From the NCBI RefSeq assembly GCF_014648915.1, contig NZ_BMSA01000036.1, positions 1-64,000 of the forward strand: a DNA stretch of 64,000 nt, written 5' to 3'. Positions 43,079 to 51,596 of the stretch are shown here, one piece after another. The stretch is from Streptomyces phaeofaciens (lineage in GTDB: Bacteria; Actinomycetota; Actinomycetes; Streptomycetales; Streptomycetaceae). Positions within the stretch are counted from its first letter, which is position 1, and the number at the start of each line of letters is the position of its first letter. The translations under genes and the position numbers were made by a program. The notes beneath the pieces were generated by a model. That model searched no databases. It saw nothing but the letters and a program-made list of their open reading frames with translations, and had not been told where the DNA came from.

Positions 43079-43818
43079 AGCATGCCCTCTCGGGTCGGGG
43101 GAACGGGTCGAGGGCGGACGGGGAGCCCTTTGAGGTGGAGACGGATGCCGTGCCACCGGATGCCGAGGGTGACGGCGAGTGTCGACCAGGGGTGGCTGAG
43201 CGTCGCGGTGAGCAGACCGGACACGTCGGCCGGGCGGCGTCGGCCGCGGACCGTGGCGGTCAGGGGACGGCTGCCGTCCTCGTGCCGTAGCTGCACGCTG
43301 AGGTCGAGCCGCTCGGCGGGCAGCGGCAGGCGCATCCGGTAGGAGCCCTCGACATCGAAGAACGGGGAGACATAGAACGTCTTGGCGACGTCCGCCCGTC
43401 CGTCCGCGTCGGGCCGCAGCAGGTAGCAGTGGCGGCCGCCGTAAGTGTTGTGCACCTCGGCGACGACGCACGCGGGGCGACCGGTGCGGTCGTGGCACCA
43501 GTACAGCGTCAGCGGGTTGAACACGTGGTGGAAGACCCTGGCGTGGGCGAGCATCAGGACGCGTCCGTCGGCGTCCGTCACATCCTGTCGTCTCAGAAAG
43601 GAGTCCAGTCCGGCCCGGATGGTGGGAGCCCCGCCGCCGAAGTGGTCGCGGGCGTCGAAGCGGGCGAGGGGCCGCAGGAAGCGGGGCAGGCGCGGCAGGT
43701 CGTCGATGTCGACCAGCCACAGGTAGGTGCGCCGGCGCAGGGTGTGGCCGAGCGGCACCGTGCGGACGTGGGCGACCTCGCAGGCATAGAGCGAGGGGAC
43801 GTCGGGCGCGGGGGTCAC
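43075..43818 (-). CDS. DUF1365-family protein
   Basis: 247 residues from a GTG at 43818 that overlaps the flavoprotein stop (GTGA). Starts with SLYACEVAHVRTVPLGHTLRRRTYLWLVDIDDLP and contains VLMLAHARVFHHVFNPLTLYWCHDRTGRPACVVAEVHNTYGGRHCYLL and KTFYVSPFFDVEGSYRMRL, all DUF1365 landmarks. The family nearly always sits between a flavin amine-oxidase-like gene and a cyclopropane synthase gene, as here. In Rhodobacter relatives of such genes take part in unusual (furan or cyclopropane) fatty-acid formation. Confidence 0.9.
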   Translation of the reverse strand: MTPAPDVPSLYACEVAHVRTVPLGHTLRRRTYLWLVDIDDLPRLPRFLRPLARFDARDHFGGGAPTIRAGLDSFLRRQDVTDADGRVLMLAHARVFHHVFNPLTLYWCHDRTGRPACVVAEVHNTYGGRHCYLLRPDADGRADVAKTFYVSPFFDVEGSYRMRLPLPAERLDLSVQLRHEDGSRPLTATVRGRRRPADVSGLLTATLSHPWSTLAVTLGIRWHGIRLHLKGLPVRPRPVPPTREGML

Positions 43819-45071
43819 CAGTTCGCCCCCAGGGCCCGGGCCGCTTCGACGCCGGAGCGACAGCCGTCCTCGTGGAATCCCCAGCCGTGGTAGGCGCCGG
43901 CGAACGCCGTCACCGAGGTGGCGAGGCCGGGCAGTTCGCGCTGAGCGGCAACGGAGTGGCGGGTGTGGACGGGGTGTTCATAGACCATACGGGCGAGGAC
44001 GGTGCTCTCGTCGACGCGGCCGTCCGGGTTGAGGGTGACGATGTGCGGCTCTTCCCCGGTGAGCCTTTGCAGGCGGTTCATGTCGTAGCTGACCTGCACC
44101 GTCCCGGGGCGGGTCCGGCAGGACGGGAGCCAGTAGTTCCAGCCGGCGCGGGCATGCGGCGAGGCGGGCAGCACCGAGGTGTCCCGGTGCAGCACGGTGG
44201 GGTTGCGGGAGTACGTGAACGCCCCGAGGACCCGGCGTTCGTCGGGCGTGGCGTCCGCGAGCAGGTGCAGGGCCTGGTCGGGGTGGACGGCGATCACGAC
44301 GGCGGCGTGGTCGGTGGTCTCACCGTCGTCGGTCGTGACGCGTACGTGATCCGCACCGCGCACGACCGCACGGACCGGCGCGGTCGTGCGCACGGCAAAC
44401 AGTTCCTTGGCGACCTTGTCGACGTAGACGCGGGAGCCGCCGGTGACCGTCTTCCACCGGGGAGAGCCGGTGACGGACAACAGACCGTGGTGTTCCAGGA
44501 ACCGGAACAGGTAGGCCGCCGGGTGGCGCAGCGCCGTGTCCGGGGGGCAGGACCAGACCGCGGAGACGAGAGGAAGGGCGAAGTGCCCCACGAAGTACGC
44601 CGTGAAGCCGCCGCGTTCCAGGAAGGTGCCGAGCGTGGCCGCCTCGTCGCCGGAGGTGAGGAGACGGCGGGCAGCCCGGTGGAAGCGCGGCACCTCGGCG
44701 AGCATCCGCAGGTACCGGCCACGCCGGAGGTTGCCGCCGCCGAGCAGACCGTACGGACCACGGGCACCGGCGTACTCGAGGCCGCAGCCGTCGCAGCGGA
44801 CGGACATGCTCATCTCGGCGTTCTGCGTGGGCACGCCCAACTCCCGGAACAGCCGCAGCAGATACGGGTACGTGCGCTCGTTGTGCACGATGAACCCGGT
44901 GTCCACGCCGACGGTGCCGCCCCCGCGGGCGGGCAGCTGATGGGTGTGGGCGTGGCCTCCGAGCCGGTGGTCCGCCTCGTACAGAACCACGTCGTGACCG
45001 CGCGAGAGCACGTACGCGGCCGACAGACCGGCCACACCCGCCCCCACCACAGCGACGCTGCGCCTGCTCAT
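43815..45071 (-). CDS. NAD(P)/FAD-dependent oxidoreductase (amine-oxidase-like, fatty-acid operon)
   Basis: 418 residues from the ATG at 45071 with GGGGGAG four bases upstream. FAD-binding start RSVAVVGAGVAGLSAAYVLSRGHDVVLYEADHRLGGHAHTH, then VDTGFIVHNERTYPYLLRLFRELGVPTQNAEMSMSV, WSCPPDTALRHPAAYLFRFLEHHGLL, GSRVYVDKV, and YHGWGFHEDGCRSGVEAARALG at the end. It is the first gene of a four-gene operon coupled by 4-bp overlaps (this, DUF1365, CFA-like, DUF1295). Likely oxidises or desaturates the acyl chain that the next enzymes methylate. Confidence 0.9.
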   Translation of the reverse strand: MSRRSVAVVGAGVAGLSAAYVLSRGHDVVLYEADHRLGGHAHTHQLPARGGGTVGVDTGFIVHNERTYPYLLRLFRELGVPTQNAEMSMSVRCDGCGLEYAGARGPYGLLGGGNLRRGRYLRMLAEVPRFHRAARRLLTSGDEAATLGTFLERGGFTAYFVGHFALPLVSAVWSCPPDTALRHPAAYLFRFLEHHGLLSVTGSPRWKTVTGGSRVYVDKVAKELFAVRTTAPVRAVVRGADHVRVTTDDGETTDHAAVVIAVHPDQALHLLADATPDERRVLGAFTYSRNPTVLHRDTSVLPASPHARAGWNYWLPSCRTRPGTVQVSYDMNRLQRLTGEEPHIVTLNPDGRVDESTVLARMVYEHPVHTRHSVAAQRELPGLATSVTAFAGAYHGWGFHEDGCRSGVEAARALGANW

Positions 45072-45441
45072 GATCTCCCCCTCGTACGCCATGGACCCCG
45101 CGCGCCTTTCGCGCTCGTCGTGCGTTCCGACTCGGTGCCGGCCCGGCCTCGGATTCCAAGGCCGCCAAGGCAGGCCGGACAACCGGAACGAGCAGGTCCG
45201 GAGAGCCGGCAGGTCCGTGGGAGGTCGGTGGATTCCGACGGCCGACGACCTGCCAGGAGGAACCGAACGTCCGTCGCTCATGACGACTCCTCGTCCTGCC
45301 CGGCTGGAGCCGGGACGGGAGCGGGCGCCCGCTCAGTTCTGACCGGACTGCCACCGGGCCACTCGCGTCCGGCCATCAGAGCGTGCGCCGAGCGGAATCC
45401 TCGTTTCAAGTCGCACCGATTCTGCATCGAATTGCGAGGGT

Positions 45442-45474
45442 CCAGTCCTGGCCCAGTCCTGCCCCAGTCCTGAC
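45442..45474. repeat. Three 11-bp tandem repeats
   Basis: CCAGTCCTG begins at 45442, 45453 and 45464 with period 11. Close to one helical turn, so a protein could contact all copies on one face; no further evidence. Confidence 0.8.
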
Positions 45475-46107
45475 CGCGGGCATGCCGGAAGCGTTCCAGG
45501 CCTTCGACGAGCGCGGCGAATCCGGTGGCTTCGGGCCGTTTGGGCCTTGCGCTCCTGGTCCTGGCGGGGTCGTGGTCGTCACGATCGTTGCCGGGCCCGC
45601 GCCGACGTAGCTCACGGAAGTCTCGCGTTCCGGCCGGTACGCGGTGCGTGCCGGCCCGGCCCCCTCCCCCGGCCTGCCCGGATGCCGCGCCCGTGGGCAC
45701 CGATCGCCCTGGAGCCCAACGGCGTGGATCTCGGGCAGCGGCGGAGCGTCGGTGTCGGGTGGCGGTCGTGACGGCGGCAGGCTGGTCGGCGTCCTTGCGG
45801 TGATCCAGGGCCAGGAACAGCCACGGCTCGCCTGCGCAGAGGTCTTGTCCTGGTCGTCCCACTCCGCGATCGCCCAGCTGACCAGCGGGTTCACGGTACG
45901 GACGCAGGTGAGACACCGAGCGGCGAAGCCGTCGTCACCGCCGGCCCAGGGCTTCGGCGCAGTCGGGTGACATCCGATCTCGCGTTCGAGCGAGGCCCGC
46001 TTCGGCAGGATCAAGACGGTTCGCGCGATCGCCAGGCCATGGGAGGCGCGGGCATCCCGCCACGGTGCGAGACTGCCGCCCACCCTCCGTCCCGGCACTT
46101 GATTCAC

Positions 46108-46124
46108 CTATCGAATATCGATAG
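46108..46124. promoter_or_regulatory. Palindromic operator before DUF2975/HTH pair
   Basis: CTATCGA-ATA-TCGATAG, a perfect 7-3-7 inverted repeat 33 bases upstream of the DUF2975 start. AT-rich against a GC-rich background and at promoter distance; the coupled HTH protein is the likely binder. Confidence 0.65.
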
Positions 46125-46156
46125 ATTCCCATCGTAACTCGATGCAAGGATGGGTC

Positions 46157-46648
46157 ATGGGAAAGCTGACAGTGCGTGCGCTGCGCGCCGTGCTCGTGGT
46201 GGTGCTCGCCGGCACCGTGTTCGTGCAGGCATTGATGGTGTGGGTGTTGGTCAGCGGGAGCGACCCGGAGGACGGGTCGCTCCCGCTGACCCCGCTGCGC
46301 GTGGTCACGATCCTGGGCATGGTGTCGGTCCAGGTCGCCGTGGTCTGCGTATGGCGGCTGGTGACGATGGTGCGACGTGGAACCGTGTTCTCCCACGCCG
46401 CCTTCCGGTACGTGGACGGCGTGATCGGCGCGATCGTGGCGGCTGCCCTCGTGTGGTTCGCGATCACGGGCATCAACGCGCCGGGCCAGCGGGAGGACCC
46501 CGGCGTCACCGTCATCATGGGCGGGGTCGGCCTGGCGATCCTGGGGGTCGCGCTCATCGTGCTGCTGATGCGGATGCTGCTCGCCCAGGCCGTCGCGCGC
46601 GACGTCGAAGCGGCCCGGATGCAGGCCGAGTTGGACGAGGTGATCTGA
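46157..46648 (+). CDS. DUF2975-family membrane protein
   Basis: 163 residues from the ATG at 46157 (AAGGA eight bases upstream); an ATG at 46142 has no ribosome site. Four hydrophobic helices: RAVLVVVLAGTVFVQALMVWVLV, LRVVTILGMVSVQVAVVCVWRLVTMV, FRYVDGVIGAIVAAALVWFAI and VTVIMGGVGLAILGVALIVLLMRMLLAQAV, with the conserved RRGTVFSHAAFRYVDGV loop. DUF2975 genes are typically followed by a small Cro/CI-type HTH gene, as here, with a one-base overlap. The pair resembles Bacillus yoaS/yozG; physiological role unknown. Confidence 0.88.
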   Translation: MGKLTVRALRAVLVVVLAGTVFVQALMVWVLVSGSDPEDGSLPLTPLRVVTILGMVSVQVAVVCVWRLVTMVRRGTVFSHAAFRYVDGVIGAIVAAALVWFAITGINAPGQREDPGVTVIMGGVGLAILGVALIVLLMRMLLAQAVARDVEAARMQAELDEVI

Positions 46649-46869
46649 TGCCGATCGCCGTCGACATCGACGTGATGCTGGCCAGGCGCAAGATGTCCGT
46701 GGGCGAGCTCGCGGACCGCGTGGGGATCACGCCCGCCAACCTTGCGGTACTCAAGAACGGCCGTGCCAAGGCGGTGCGCTTCGCGACGCTCGCCGCGCTC
46801 TGCGAAGTGCTCGAATGCCAGCCGGGCGACCTGCTGCGCTGGGAGGCCGAGGACGCCGCAGACGGCTGA
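46648..46869 (+). CDS. Small Cro/CI-type HTH regulator (YozG-like)
   Basis: 73 residues, ATG at 46648 overlapping the DUF2975 stop by one base (TGATG). Almost the whole protein is an XRE helix-turn-helix: IDVMLARRKMSVGELADRVGITPANLAVLKNGRAKAVRFATLAALCEVLECQPGDLLRWEAEDA. The LKNGRAKAxRFxTLxxLCxxLxCQPGDLL core is typical of the DUF2975 partner. It probably autoregulates from the palindrome at 46108-46124. Confidence 0.92.
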   Translation: MPIAVDIDVMLARRKMSVGELADRVGITPANLAVLKNGRAKAVRFATLAALCEVLECQPGDLLRWEAEDAADG

Positions 46870-47220
46870 CGTGACCTCCCGGGATCGTGGAGTTCTCGAC
46901 GCTCCGTGATCCGAGTGGAAGACCGTGCCCGCCCACGCGTCATGGCCGATCCCGCCTGCCTTTGACCAACTCCGCGAGCCTCCCGGGGCCGTGCCCGAGG
47001 AAATCCCGGGCCTGCTGGAGCGACCGGCCGAGGTATCCGACCCTCGCGATCTGCGCGGCGTACGGCACGCTCCGGTCGTCGTGCTTGCTCGGACCGCGTG
47101 CGCGGCCCGCCAGGTGCGTTCCCGTTGCTGCCCGTAACCGGGAGGAGCGGCAGGGGGTGACGAAACGGAGCAGCGGCCCCAGCAGCCACCGGTGGGTAAC
47201 CGGATCCGCCGAGGGCTGCT
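46870..47220. other. No supported gene
   Basis: 351 bases. A minus-strand piece ending at 46940 has coding-like residues (SVPYAAQIARVGYLGRSLQQARDFLGHGPGRLAELVKG) but I recognise no family and see no start. Possibly a relic. Confidence 0.4.
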
Positions 47221-47631
47221 TCACCCGGTGAGGCGACGCTTCCACCAAGGGTCGGAGGGCGCCGAGAACGGATCCTGCAAGGTCCGTGCAAGGAACCGCT
47301 CGTCCACCGGCCTGACCGCTGCCAGGAGATCGCGACGCGCCGTGCGGTCCATGGACGTGGCCGCGCCCTCGAGCAGCGTCCGCGCGTGCCGGTCCCGCCA
47401 CAGCGTGGTTCCGCTCCCGTAGTTCGCTCCATGGCCGGGCCAAGGGTGAAGCGCCAGAGCCCACGCCCGGAAAGCGTGAGCGACATGCCCGCAGGGCAGC
47501 CCGTTCCGGCGCTCGAATGCAGCGATCTGCCGATTCGTCGCTGCGGACACACCAGGGACGACGCGTCTGGTACCAGCGCCCCAAAAGCGTGACCGACCGG
47601 CTCTGATCTCGCCCGGTGACCGGCGAGGCAT
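47221..47631 (-). CDS. Hypothetical protein
   Basis: 136 residues from the ATG at 47631, with GGAAG eight bases upstream. No signal or membrane segments. It is rich in Arg and Trp, with FERRNGLPCGHVAHAFRAWALALHPWPG, GANYGSGTTLWRDRHARTLLEGAATSMDRTARRDLLAAVRPVDERFLARTLQDPF and a C-terminal DPWWKRRLTG. The DPxxxWWxRRx ending recalls small conserved Streptomyces proteins of unknown function. Coding is supported by the ribosome site and helix-forming pattern; function not assigned. Confidence 0.55.
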   Translation of the reverse strand: MPRRSPGEIRAGRSRFWGAGTRRVVPGVSAATNRQIAAFERRNGLPCGHVAHAFRAWALALHPWPGHGANYGSGTTLWRDRHARTLLEGAATSMDRTARRDLLAAVRPVDERFLARTLQDPFSAPSDPWWKRRLTG

Positions 47632-47998
47632 ACACACTTCCAGACGCGAGGATGAAGGATCGGTCGACGTTACGCCGCCACAGCCGGCGAGATCAAGGGT
47701 CAGCCGGTTGCGCTGGGCTGTCCGGCGCGGCTGCTGGCCGGACGACAGGAGCCGGCAAATGGGCCGATGCTGGTGCCGGCGACGGTGTCGATGAGCCCGG
47801 TTCGACGGAAGGCCACGGCCCCGGGCCTGCGCCTGCGCCTGCGCCTGCCCCGGCATATTGCGCGGGACCGCACTCACCGTCCCGCACCCCCCAACCCCGC
47901 TCCGCAGCCGGCCGATGGCCCACGGCAGGGCCCACGGCTCACCCGACTGACGAAGCCCCGGCGCGCAAGATGCGGGCTGGACAGGCTAAGTTGCCCGG
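47632..47998. other. Gap with short hexamer repeat
   Basis: 367 bases. Four perfect GCCTGC units lie at 47825-47848. The right end carries TAAGTT at 47987-47992, a good -10 element for a leaderless transcript of the next gene. Nothing else recognised. Confidence 0.55.
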
Positions 47999-48439
47999 GT
48001 GAGTCTCCTTGATGATGTGGCAGAACGCGACGGCTGGCGATGCTGGGTCTGCGACCAGCCGGTCGACCCCGACAAATCGGTGAACGACCCCCAGGGGCCC
48101 AGCGTCGACAGCCGGACCGCCGACCGGAAGGCCAAGGTCACCGAACGGCTCGCGCACCGCGGGTGCAACTCCCGCAAGGGCGCGGTCAAGGTCGTCATCG
48201 CCTGGCCCGACCACCTCTACGTGATCGAACCCGCACCACTGATCACCGTTGCCGCACGACTGGAACGCAAGGGAGGCCGCGAGACCGTGGGCCGCTGCCC
48301 GACCAGGCAGGACGCCCAACAAGCCGCGGACTGGCTGGTGGACCGCTTCTCCCGACTGGCACCGACGCTGCCGGTGACCGCCGACATCCAGGCAGGCGGC
48401 GGCCAGTTCCTCGTCACCCTGGCCACCGGCCGCCGCTGA
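47999..48439 (+). CDS. HNH-like zinc-motif protein
   Basis: 146 residues from a GTG at 47999. No ribosome site precedes it; instead TAAGTT lies at -12 to -7, so the mRNA is probably leaderless. The N terminus reads MSLLDDVAERDGWRCWVCDQPVDPDKSVNDPQGPSVDS and then RLAHRGCNSRKGAVK: two CxxC/Cys elements and the CNxxKG segment typical of HNH nucleases or treble-clef fingers. The rest (about 60-146) has IAWPDHLYVIEPAPL and a helical stretch. Conserved in Streptomyces as far as I recall; nuclease activity is not shown because the full HNH His pair is only partly evident. Confidence 0.7.
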   Translation: MSLLDDVAERDGWRCWVCDQPVDPDKSVNDPQGPSVDSRTADRKAKVTERLAHRGCNSRKGAVKVVIAWPDHLYVIEPAPLITVAARLERKGGRETVGRCPTRQDAQQAADWLVDRFSRLAPTLPVTADIQAGGGQFLVTLATGRR

Positions 48440-48804
48440 CCGGGGAATCAACAGCCCACACCCACCCCGGGCACAGGCCGCGCCGCTCGGCCGGGCCAAC
48501 ACACCGTCCCAGCTTGCCATTTGAGGACCGGCGTCGAACACGGCTCGAACTTGATCAGCGTTTTCGCACTTCAGCGGACACGTAGACGGCCTCCGTCCGA
48601 TCCTGTACTCCGTCAGCGTCCCGCCCCCGGACAAGGTGGACCACCAGGCTCGAAGAACCAGCTACCGGCCACCCGGGGCGACGCCGGCCCGGCCAAGGCA
48701 CGGGCCGCCGTGGCTGCCATGGTGGTGGGACTCGCACACGACTTCCACGAAGCTGACGTCGATGTGGCCTGGGATCCGCCCCGGGAACCCGGGTCCTGGA
48801 CAGC
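48440..48804. other. No supported gene
   Basis: 365 bases between convergent genes. A plus-strand piece near 48695-48800 (ARAAVAAMVVGLAHDFHEADVDVAWDPP) looks coding-like but has no family, start or stop context. Possibly a relic. Confidence 0.4.
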
Positions 48805-49716
48805 TCAGGTCACCTCACCGGCCCCTGGTGCGTCGCAGGAGAAGTCGTATCCGATGAAGTCGGCGACACGGCTGTATCCGATCCGCCGGTAGAGGGCGTT
48901 ACTGGTGGGGTTGTCCGGGTCCGTGAACAGGACGACGTCCCTCGCGCCCGCGGCCAGCGCCGCCCTGCTCACCTCGACCGTCACGGCACCCGCGTAGCCG
49001 CGGCCCCGAAGACGAGCCGGGGTGTAGACGGGATCCACCCGGACCATGCCCCCCACGACCGAGGTCACAGCCGCCATCGACACGGGAACGCCCTCCGGGG
49101 ACTCCCAGAACGTGAAGTGCCTGTCGCCGAAACGCGAGTCGTCCCAGGAGCCGGCGTCGATCAGGTCGATGGAACGCTGCTCCCCGACATCGACGCAGAA
49201 CTCCCGGCACCAGCACACGACTTGATCCCGGTCCCTCTCGCCCACGATGCGCCCCCGGCCTTCCGGGTGCGGCCGCGGCGGGGTGAGCGAGCCGAGACGG
49301 TAAAGGTGCGTCCGCCAGAAGGGGACCGGTACCGCGCCCGTGTGCCGCTGCCACGCCCCGGCGAACGCGGTGGCCGTGTCGTGATCCCCGAGAACACCCG
49401 AGACGAACCGGTCAACGCCGGCCAGGCGAGCGACGAGAGCTTCCGCCCGCCCGGCAGAAAGAGGGGTGATCCACACATGCCCGCGTGGCCTGCGATAGAC
49501 AACGGCACAGACCTCACCCCCGGACTCGAGCACACCGAAGAAGCCGGCTTCGACACCCCGTGCGCCTGTACCAGGTGCGCCGGCACCACGTGCCCGCAGT
49601 CTCTCGATGTCGGTCAGCGGCGTGTTGTGCAGGACGGGACGCGAGCGCAGGAAACCCCCGGCCCGGGCCAGAAAGTCCTCGACATCGTCGGTGAACCGCC
49701 AGTCATCGGAAACCAT
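48805..49716 (-). CDS. GNAT-family N-acetyltransferase
   Basis: 303 residues from the ATG at 49716. The N-terminal half (residues 1-150) is a degenerate GNAT-like module (FLRSRPVLHNTPLTDIERL...GVEAGFFGVLESGGEVCAVVYRRPRGHVWITPLS). The C-terminal half is a good acetyltransferase: RIVGERDRDQVVCWCREFC, MAAVTSVVGGMVRVDPVYTPARLRGRGYAGAVTVEVSRAALAAGARDVVLFTDPDNPTSNALYRRIGYSRV. The RLRGRGYA acetyl-CoA loop is intact. Substrate unknown. Confidence 0.9.
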   Translation of the reverse strand: MVSDDWRFTDDVEDFLARAGGFLRSRPVLHNTPLTDIERLRARGAGAPGTGARGVEAGFFGVLESGGEVCAVVYRRPRGHVWITPLSAGRAEALVARLAGVDRFVSGVLGDHDTATAFAGAWQRHTGAVPVPFWRTHLYRLGSLTPPRPHPEGRGRIVGERDRDQVVCWCREFCVDVGEQRSIDLIDAGSWDDSRFGDRHFTFWESPEGVPVSMAAVTSVVGGMVRVDPVYTPARLRGRGYAGAVTVEVSRAALAAGARDVVLFTDPDNPTSNALYRRIGYSRVADFIGYDFSCDAPGAGEVT

Positions 49717-50382
49717 GTCTCATGCTCCCGGACACACTCGGCCCCGGGGAAGCGCTTAGCTCACGGACGCGCCACCGCCACGACCACTCCAGCACCTTTC
49801 AGCCACAGTGGCACAACTGAACGCGCCCAGACGACGACGGCCACAGCGACCTCGGGAGCTGCGAGGCCGCCGCCGTGTCCAGCACAGGTTCCCTCGTTCA
49901 CCAGTTGGCCCGCCGCCTTCCGCGGGTCAGACCTCGGGTCATCATGCCGACGCAGCCGATCGAGCACCCGACCCTCACACGGCAGGGCAGGACCGCGAAG
50001 CCTTCGCACCCGCCGGCCGGGAGACGATGCGCAGGCCGAGCCGGCGACGGTCGCGCGCCCCGTCCGCACCGCAACCCCGGCCGGGCTGCGCCGGGCGTGC
50101 TCGGCAGCGGCGACATGGACGGCGACCGCGACATCGACCTGCTGGTGTCCGGCGACGGCGACGATCGGTTGTCTGGCTGGAACAGGTGGGAGACCGCAGC
50201 TTCGAGACCCACGTCCTGGCTCGTGCGGGCGGCCACCGAAGCCGGACGTGCGGGCGGCCGTGAGGTCTGCGCGGCCGCCCGCACGACGTGATGTGTCTGC
50301 CTGGACTTTCGCGCCTTCAGGTCCGGTTGCCCTCAGCGGGCGAGTTCACCGGCGACGGGCTGATGGCATGCCGAGGCGGCGA
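49717..50382. other. Intergenic stretch with FG-GAP relic
   Basis: About 665 bases. Contains the GNAT promoter on the left and a frameshifted FG-GAP/VCBS repeat remnant at 50098-50240. No intact gene. Confidence 0.6.
50098..50240 (+). pseudogene. Frameshifted FG-GAP/VCBS repeat relic
   Basis: One plus frame reads VLGSGDMDGDRDIDLLVSGDGDDR, a canonical FG-GAP calcium-binding repeat (GDMDGDRDIDLLV). The repeat then continues in the next frame as VVWLEQVGDRSFETHVLARAGG, the standard completion (xxWLEQxxxxxFxTHVLA). A frameshift near 50165-50170 breaks the gene, and neither end is present. Remnant of a secreted VCBS-repeat protein. Confidence 0.75.
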
Positions 50383-51318
50383 TCAGGGCTTGGCCGTGTA
50401 CACGACGCCGGCCAGGTTCTGGGCGGCGGAGCCCCACACCTGGTCGTACAGGGAGGAGTCGAGGCCGAGCGTGTGGAGCAGCCAGGACGTGGTGATGCCG
50501 TAGGTCAGTTTCAGTTGGACGGCTCGGGTGGTGCTCCCGCTGTCGCAGCCGATGCCGGAGCTGTCCTCGAACCCGCAGTGGAATCCGCCGGTGATGACGC
50601 GCAGTTGCGTGTGCGACACCTTGGCGTCGTACATCTTCTGCTGGTTGCCGGCGACACCGGCGATCGAGTCGGCGCTGCCACCGACGTACTGGACAGGTAT
50701 GGCGAGTGCGGCGGAGGCGGCGACGGCCGAGGGGTTGGTCTCGGCGGCGGCGAGGGTGGTGACGGACTTGACGGCAGGGTTACGGCTCGCGGCGATCAGT
50801 GCCGCGCCGCCGCCCATGGAGTGGCCCGAGACCGCGTACCTGGAGGTGTCGACCCGCTCTGCGAAACGTGAGCCGTTGGTCGTGTTCTGTGTGGTGAGCC
50901 AGGTCAGTGCCGCGTTGAGGTCGTCGGCGAAGGCCGTGTGGCTCGGGAAGAGGCCGCCCTGGGACTTGGGGGCGACGGTGATGACACCCCAGGAGGCGTA
51001 GTGCTTGAGCAGGCTCTCGTACTGCGTGACGGCCTGGAAGAAGCCGTGCCCGAAGGCGAGGCCCGGGTGGGCTCCGGCGGCGGCCGGTGCGTTCGCCCCG
51101 GCCGTCGTGCCCGGGTACCAGACACGCGCACTGTACGACCGCCCCGCGGCCGTCACTGTGACGTCGGTGTAGGCGACGGGGAACGACCCTGTGGTCGAGG
51201 GGTCCACCACCTCCGCGGCTGCCGCCGGGCGGGCGTGGGCACCTCCTGGTGCGAGGGCAAGGGCGGCCGCAGCGGTGAGCAGCACCGCGGTGCTGGAGCG
51301 CAGGAGTGTACGGAACAC
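50383..51318 (-). CDS. Secreted alpha/beta hydrolase (PET hydrolase/chlorophyllase-like)
   Basis: 311 residues from the GTG at 51318 (AAGGTGA upstream). Sec signal (residues 1 to about 35, FRTLLRSSTAVLLTAAAALALAPGGAHA). The lipase core is TDVTVTAAGRSYSARVWYPG, PGLAFGHGFFQAVTQYESLLKHYASWGVITVAP, YAVSGHSMGGGAALIAAS with nucleophile Ser167, VQYVGGSADSI with Asp217, and GGFHCGFED with His247. Two Cys near the C terminus (C248, C258) suggest a disulfide. This is the cutinase/dienelactone-hydrolase-like branch that includes polyester hydrolases; actual substrate not known. Confidence 0.88.
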   Translation of the reverse strand: MFRTLLRSSTAVLLTAAAALALAPGGAHARPAAAAEVVDPSTTGSFPVAYTDVTVTAAGRSYSARVWYPGTTAGANAPAAAGAHPGLAFGHGFFQAVTQYESLLKHYASWGVITVAPKSQGGLFPSHTAFADDLNAALTWLTTQNTTNGSRFAERVDTSRYAVSGHSMGGGAALIAASRNPAVKSVTTLAAAETNPSAVAASAALAIPVQYVGGSADSIAGVAGNQQKMYDAKVSHTQLRVITGGFHCGFEDSSGIGCDSGSTTRAVQLKLTYGITTSWLLHTLGLDSSLYDQVWGSAAQNLAGVVYTAKP

Positions 51319-51461
51319 GAGATCACCTTTTCTGTGGGGATGAAGCAGTGATTTCTGGTGGTACGTCTCCGTGATGTCCGGGTCTTCTTCGGCGCCGAGG
51401 TCGAAGGAGCGCACCGCGGCGGGCACACCCGCACAAGCCCGGGCGGTGGGTCGGGTGGAGG

Positions 51462-51596
51462 TCAGCCTGGCTGTCGTGACCGGTAGCCGCCTGTCATGCG
51501 GGACGGGTTGTCGACGATCTGTCGGTCCGGCGGTGCGCTGCCGCGGCCGCCGAACTCCGCACCGATGACGAGGACATCGTGGTGGAAGCCGCTCAT
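51462..51596 (-). pseudogene. Truncated FAD monooxygenase coupled to TetR gene
   Basis: An ATG at 51596 overlaps the TetR stop by 4 bp (ATGA) and opens a 44-codon frame beginning MSGFHHDVLVIGAEFGGRGSA, the exact start of FAD-containing (Baeyer-Villiger-type) monooxygenases (HHDVLVVGAGFGG). The second Gly of GxGxxG is Glu. After about 20 residues homology ends and the frame stops at 51462, so most of the enzyme has been deleted. It was probably the original target of the TetR regulator. Confidence 0.75.

Larger units (their letters stand above)
45072..46156. other. 1.1-kb stretch with promoter elements but no supported gene
   Basis: Holds the promoter of the fatty-acid operon on the left and of the DUF2975 pair on the right (palindrome 46108-46124). 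Three 11-bp tandem units CCAGTCCTGxC lie at 45442-45474. A minus-strand frame at about 45820-45960 has coding-like residues (CLTCVRTVNPLVSWAIAEWDDQDK) but no start, ribosome site or recognisable family; it may be a relic. Confidence 0.5.

Noticed and set aside
45406..46107. A 233-codon minus-strand frame
   Set aside because: No start with a ribosome site, no domain, and Pro/Thr-rich composition unlike neighbouring genes. A small central piece may be a relic but cannot be named.
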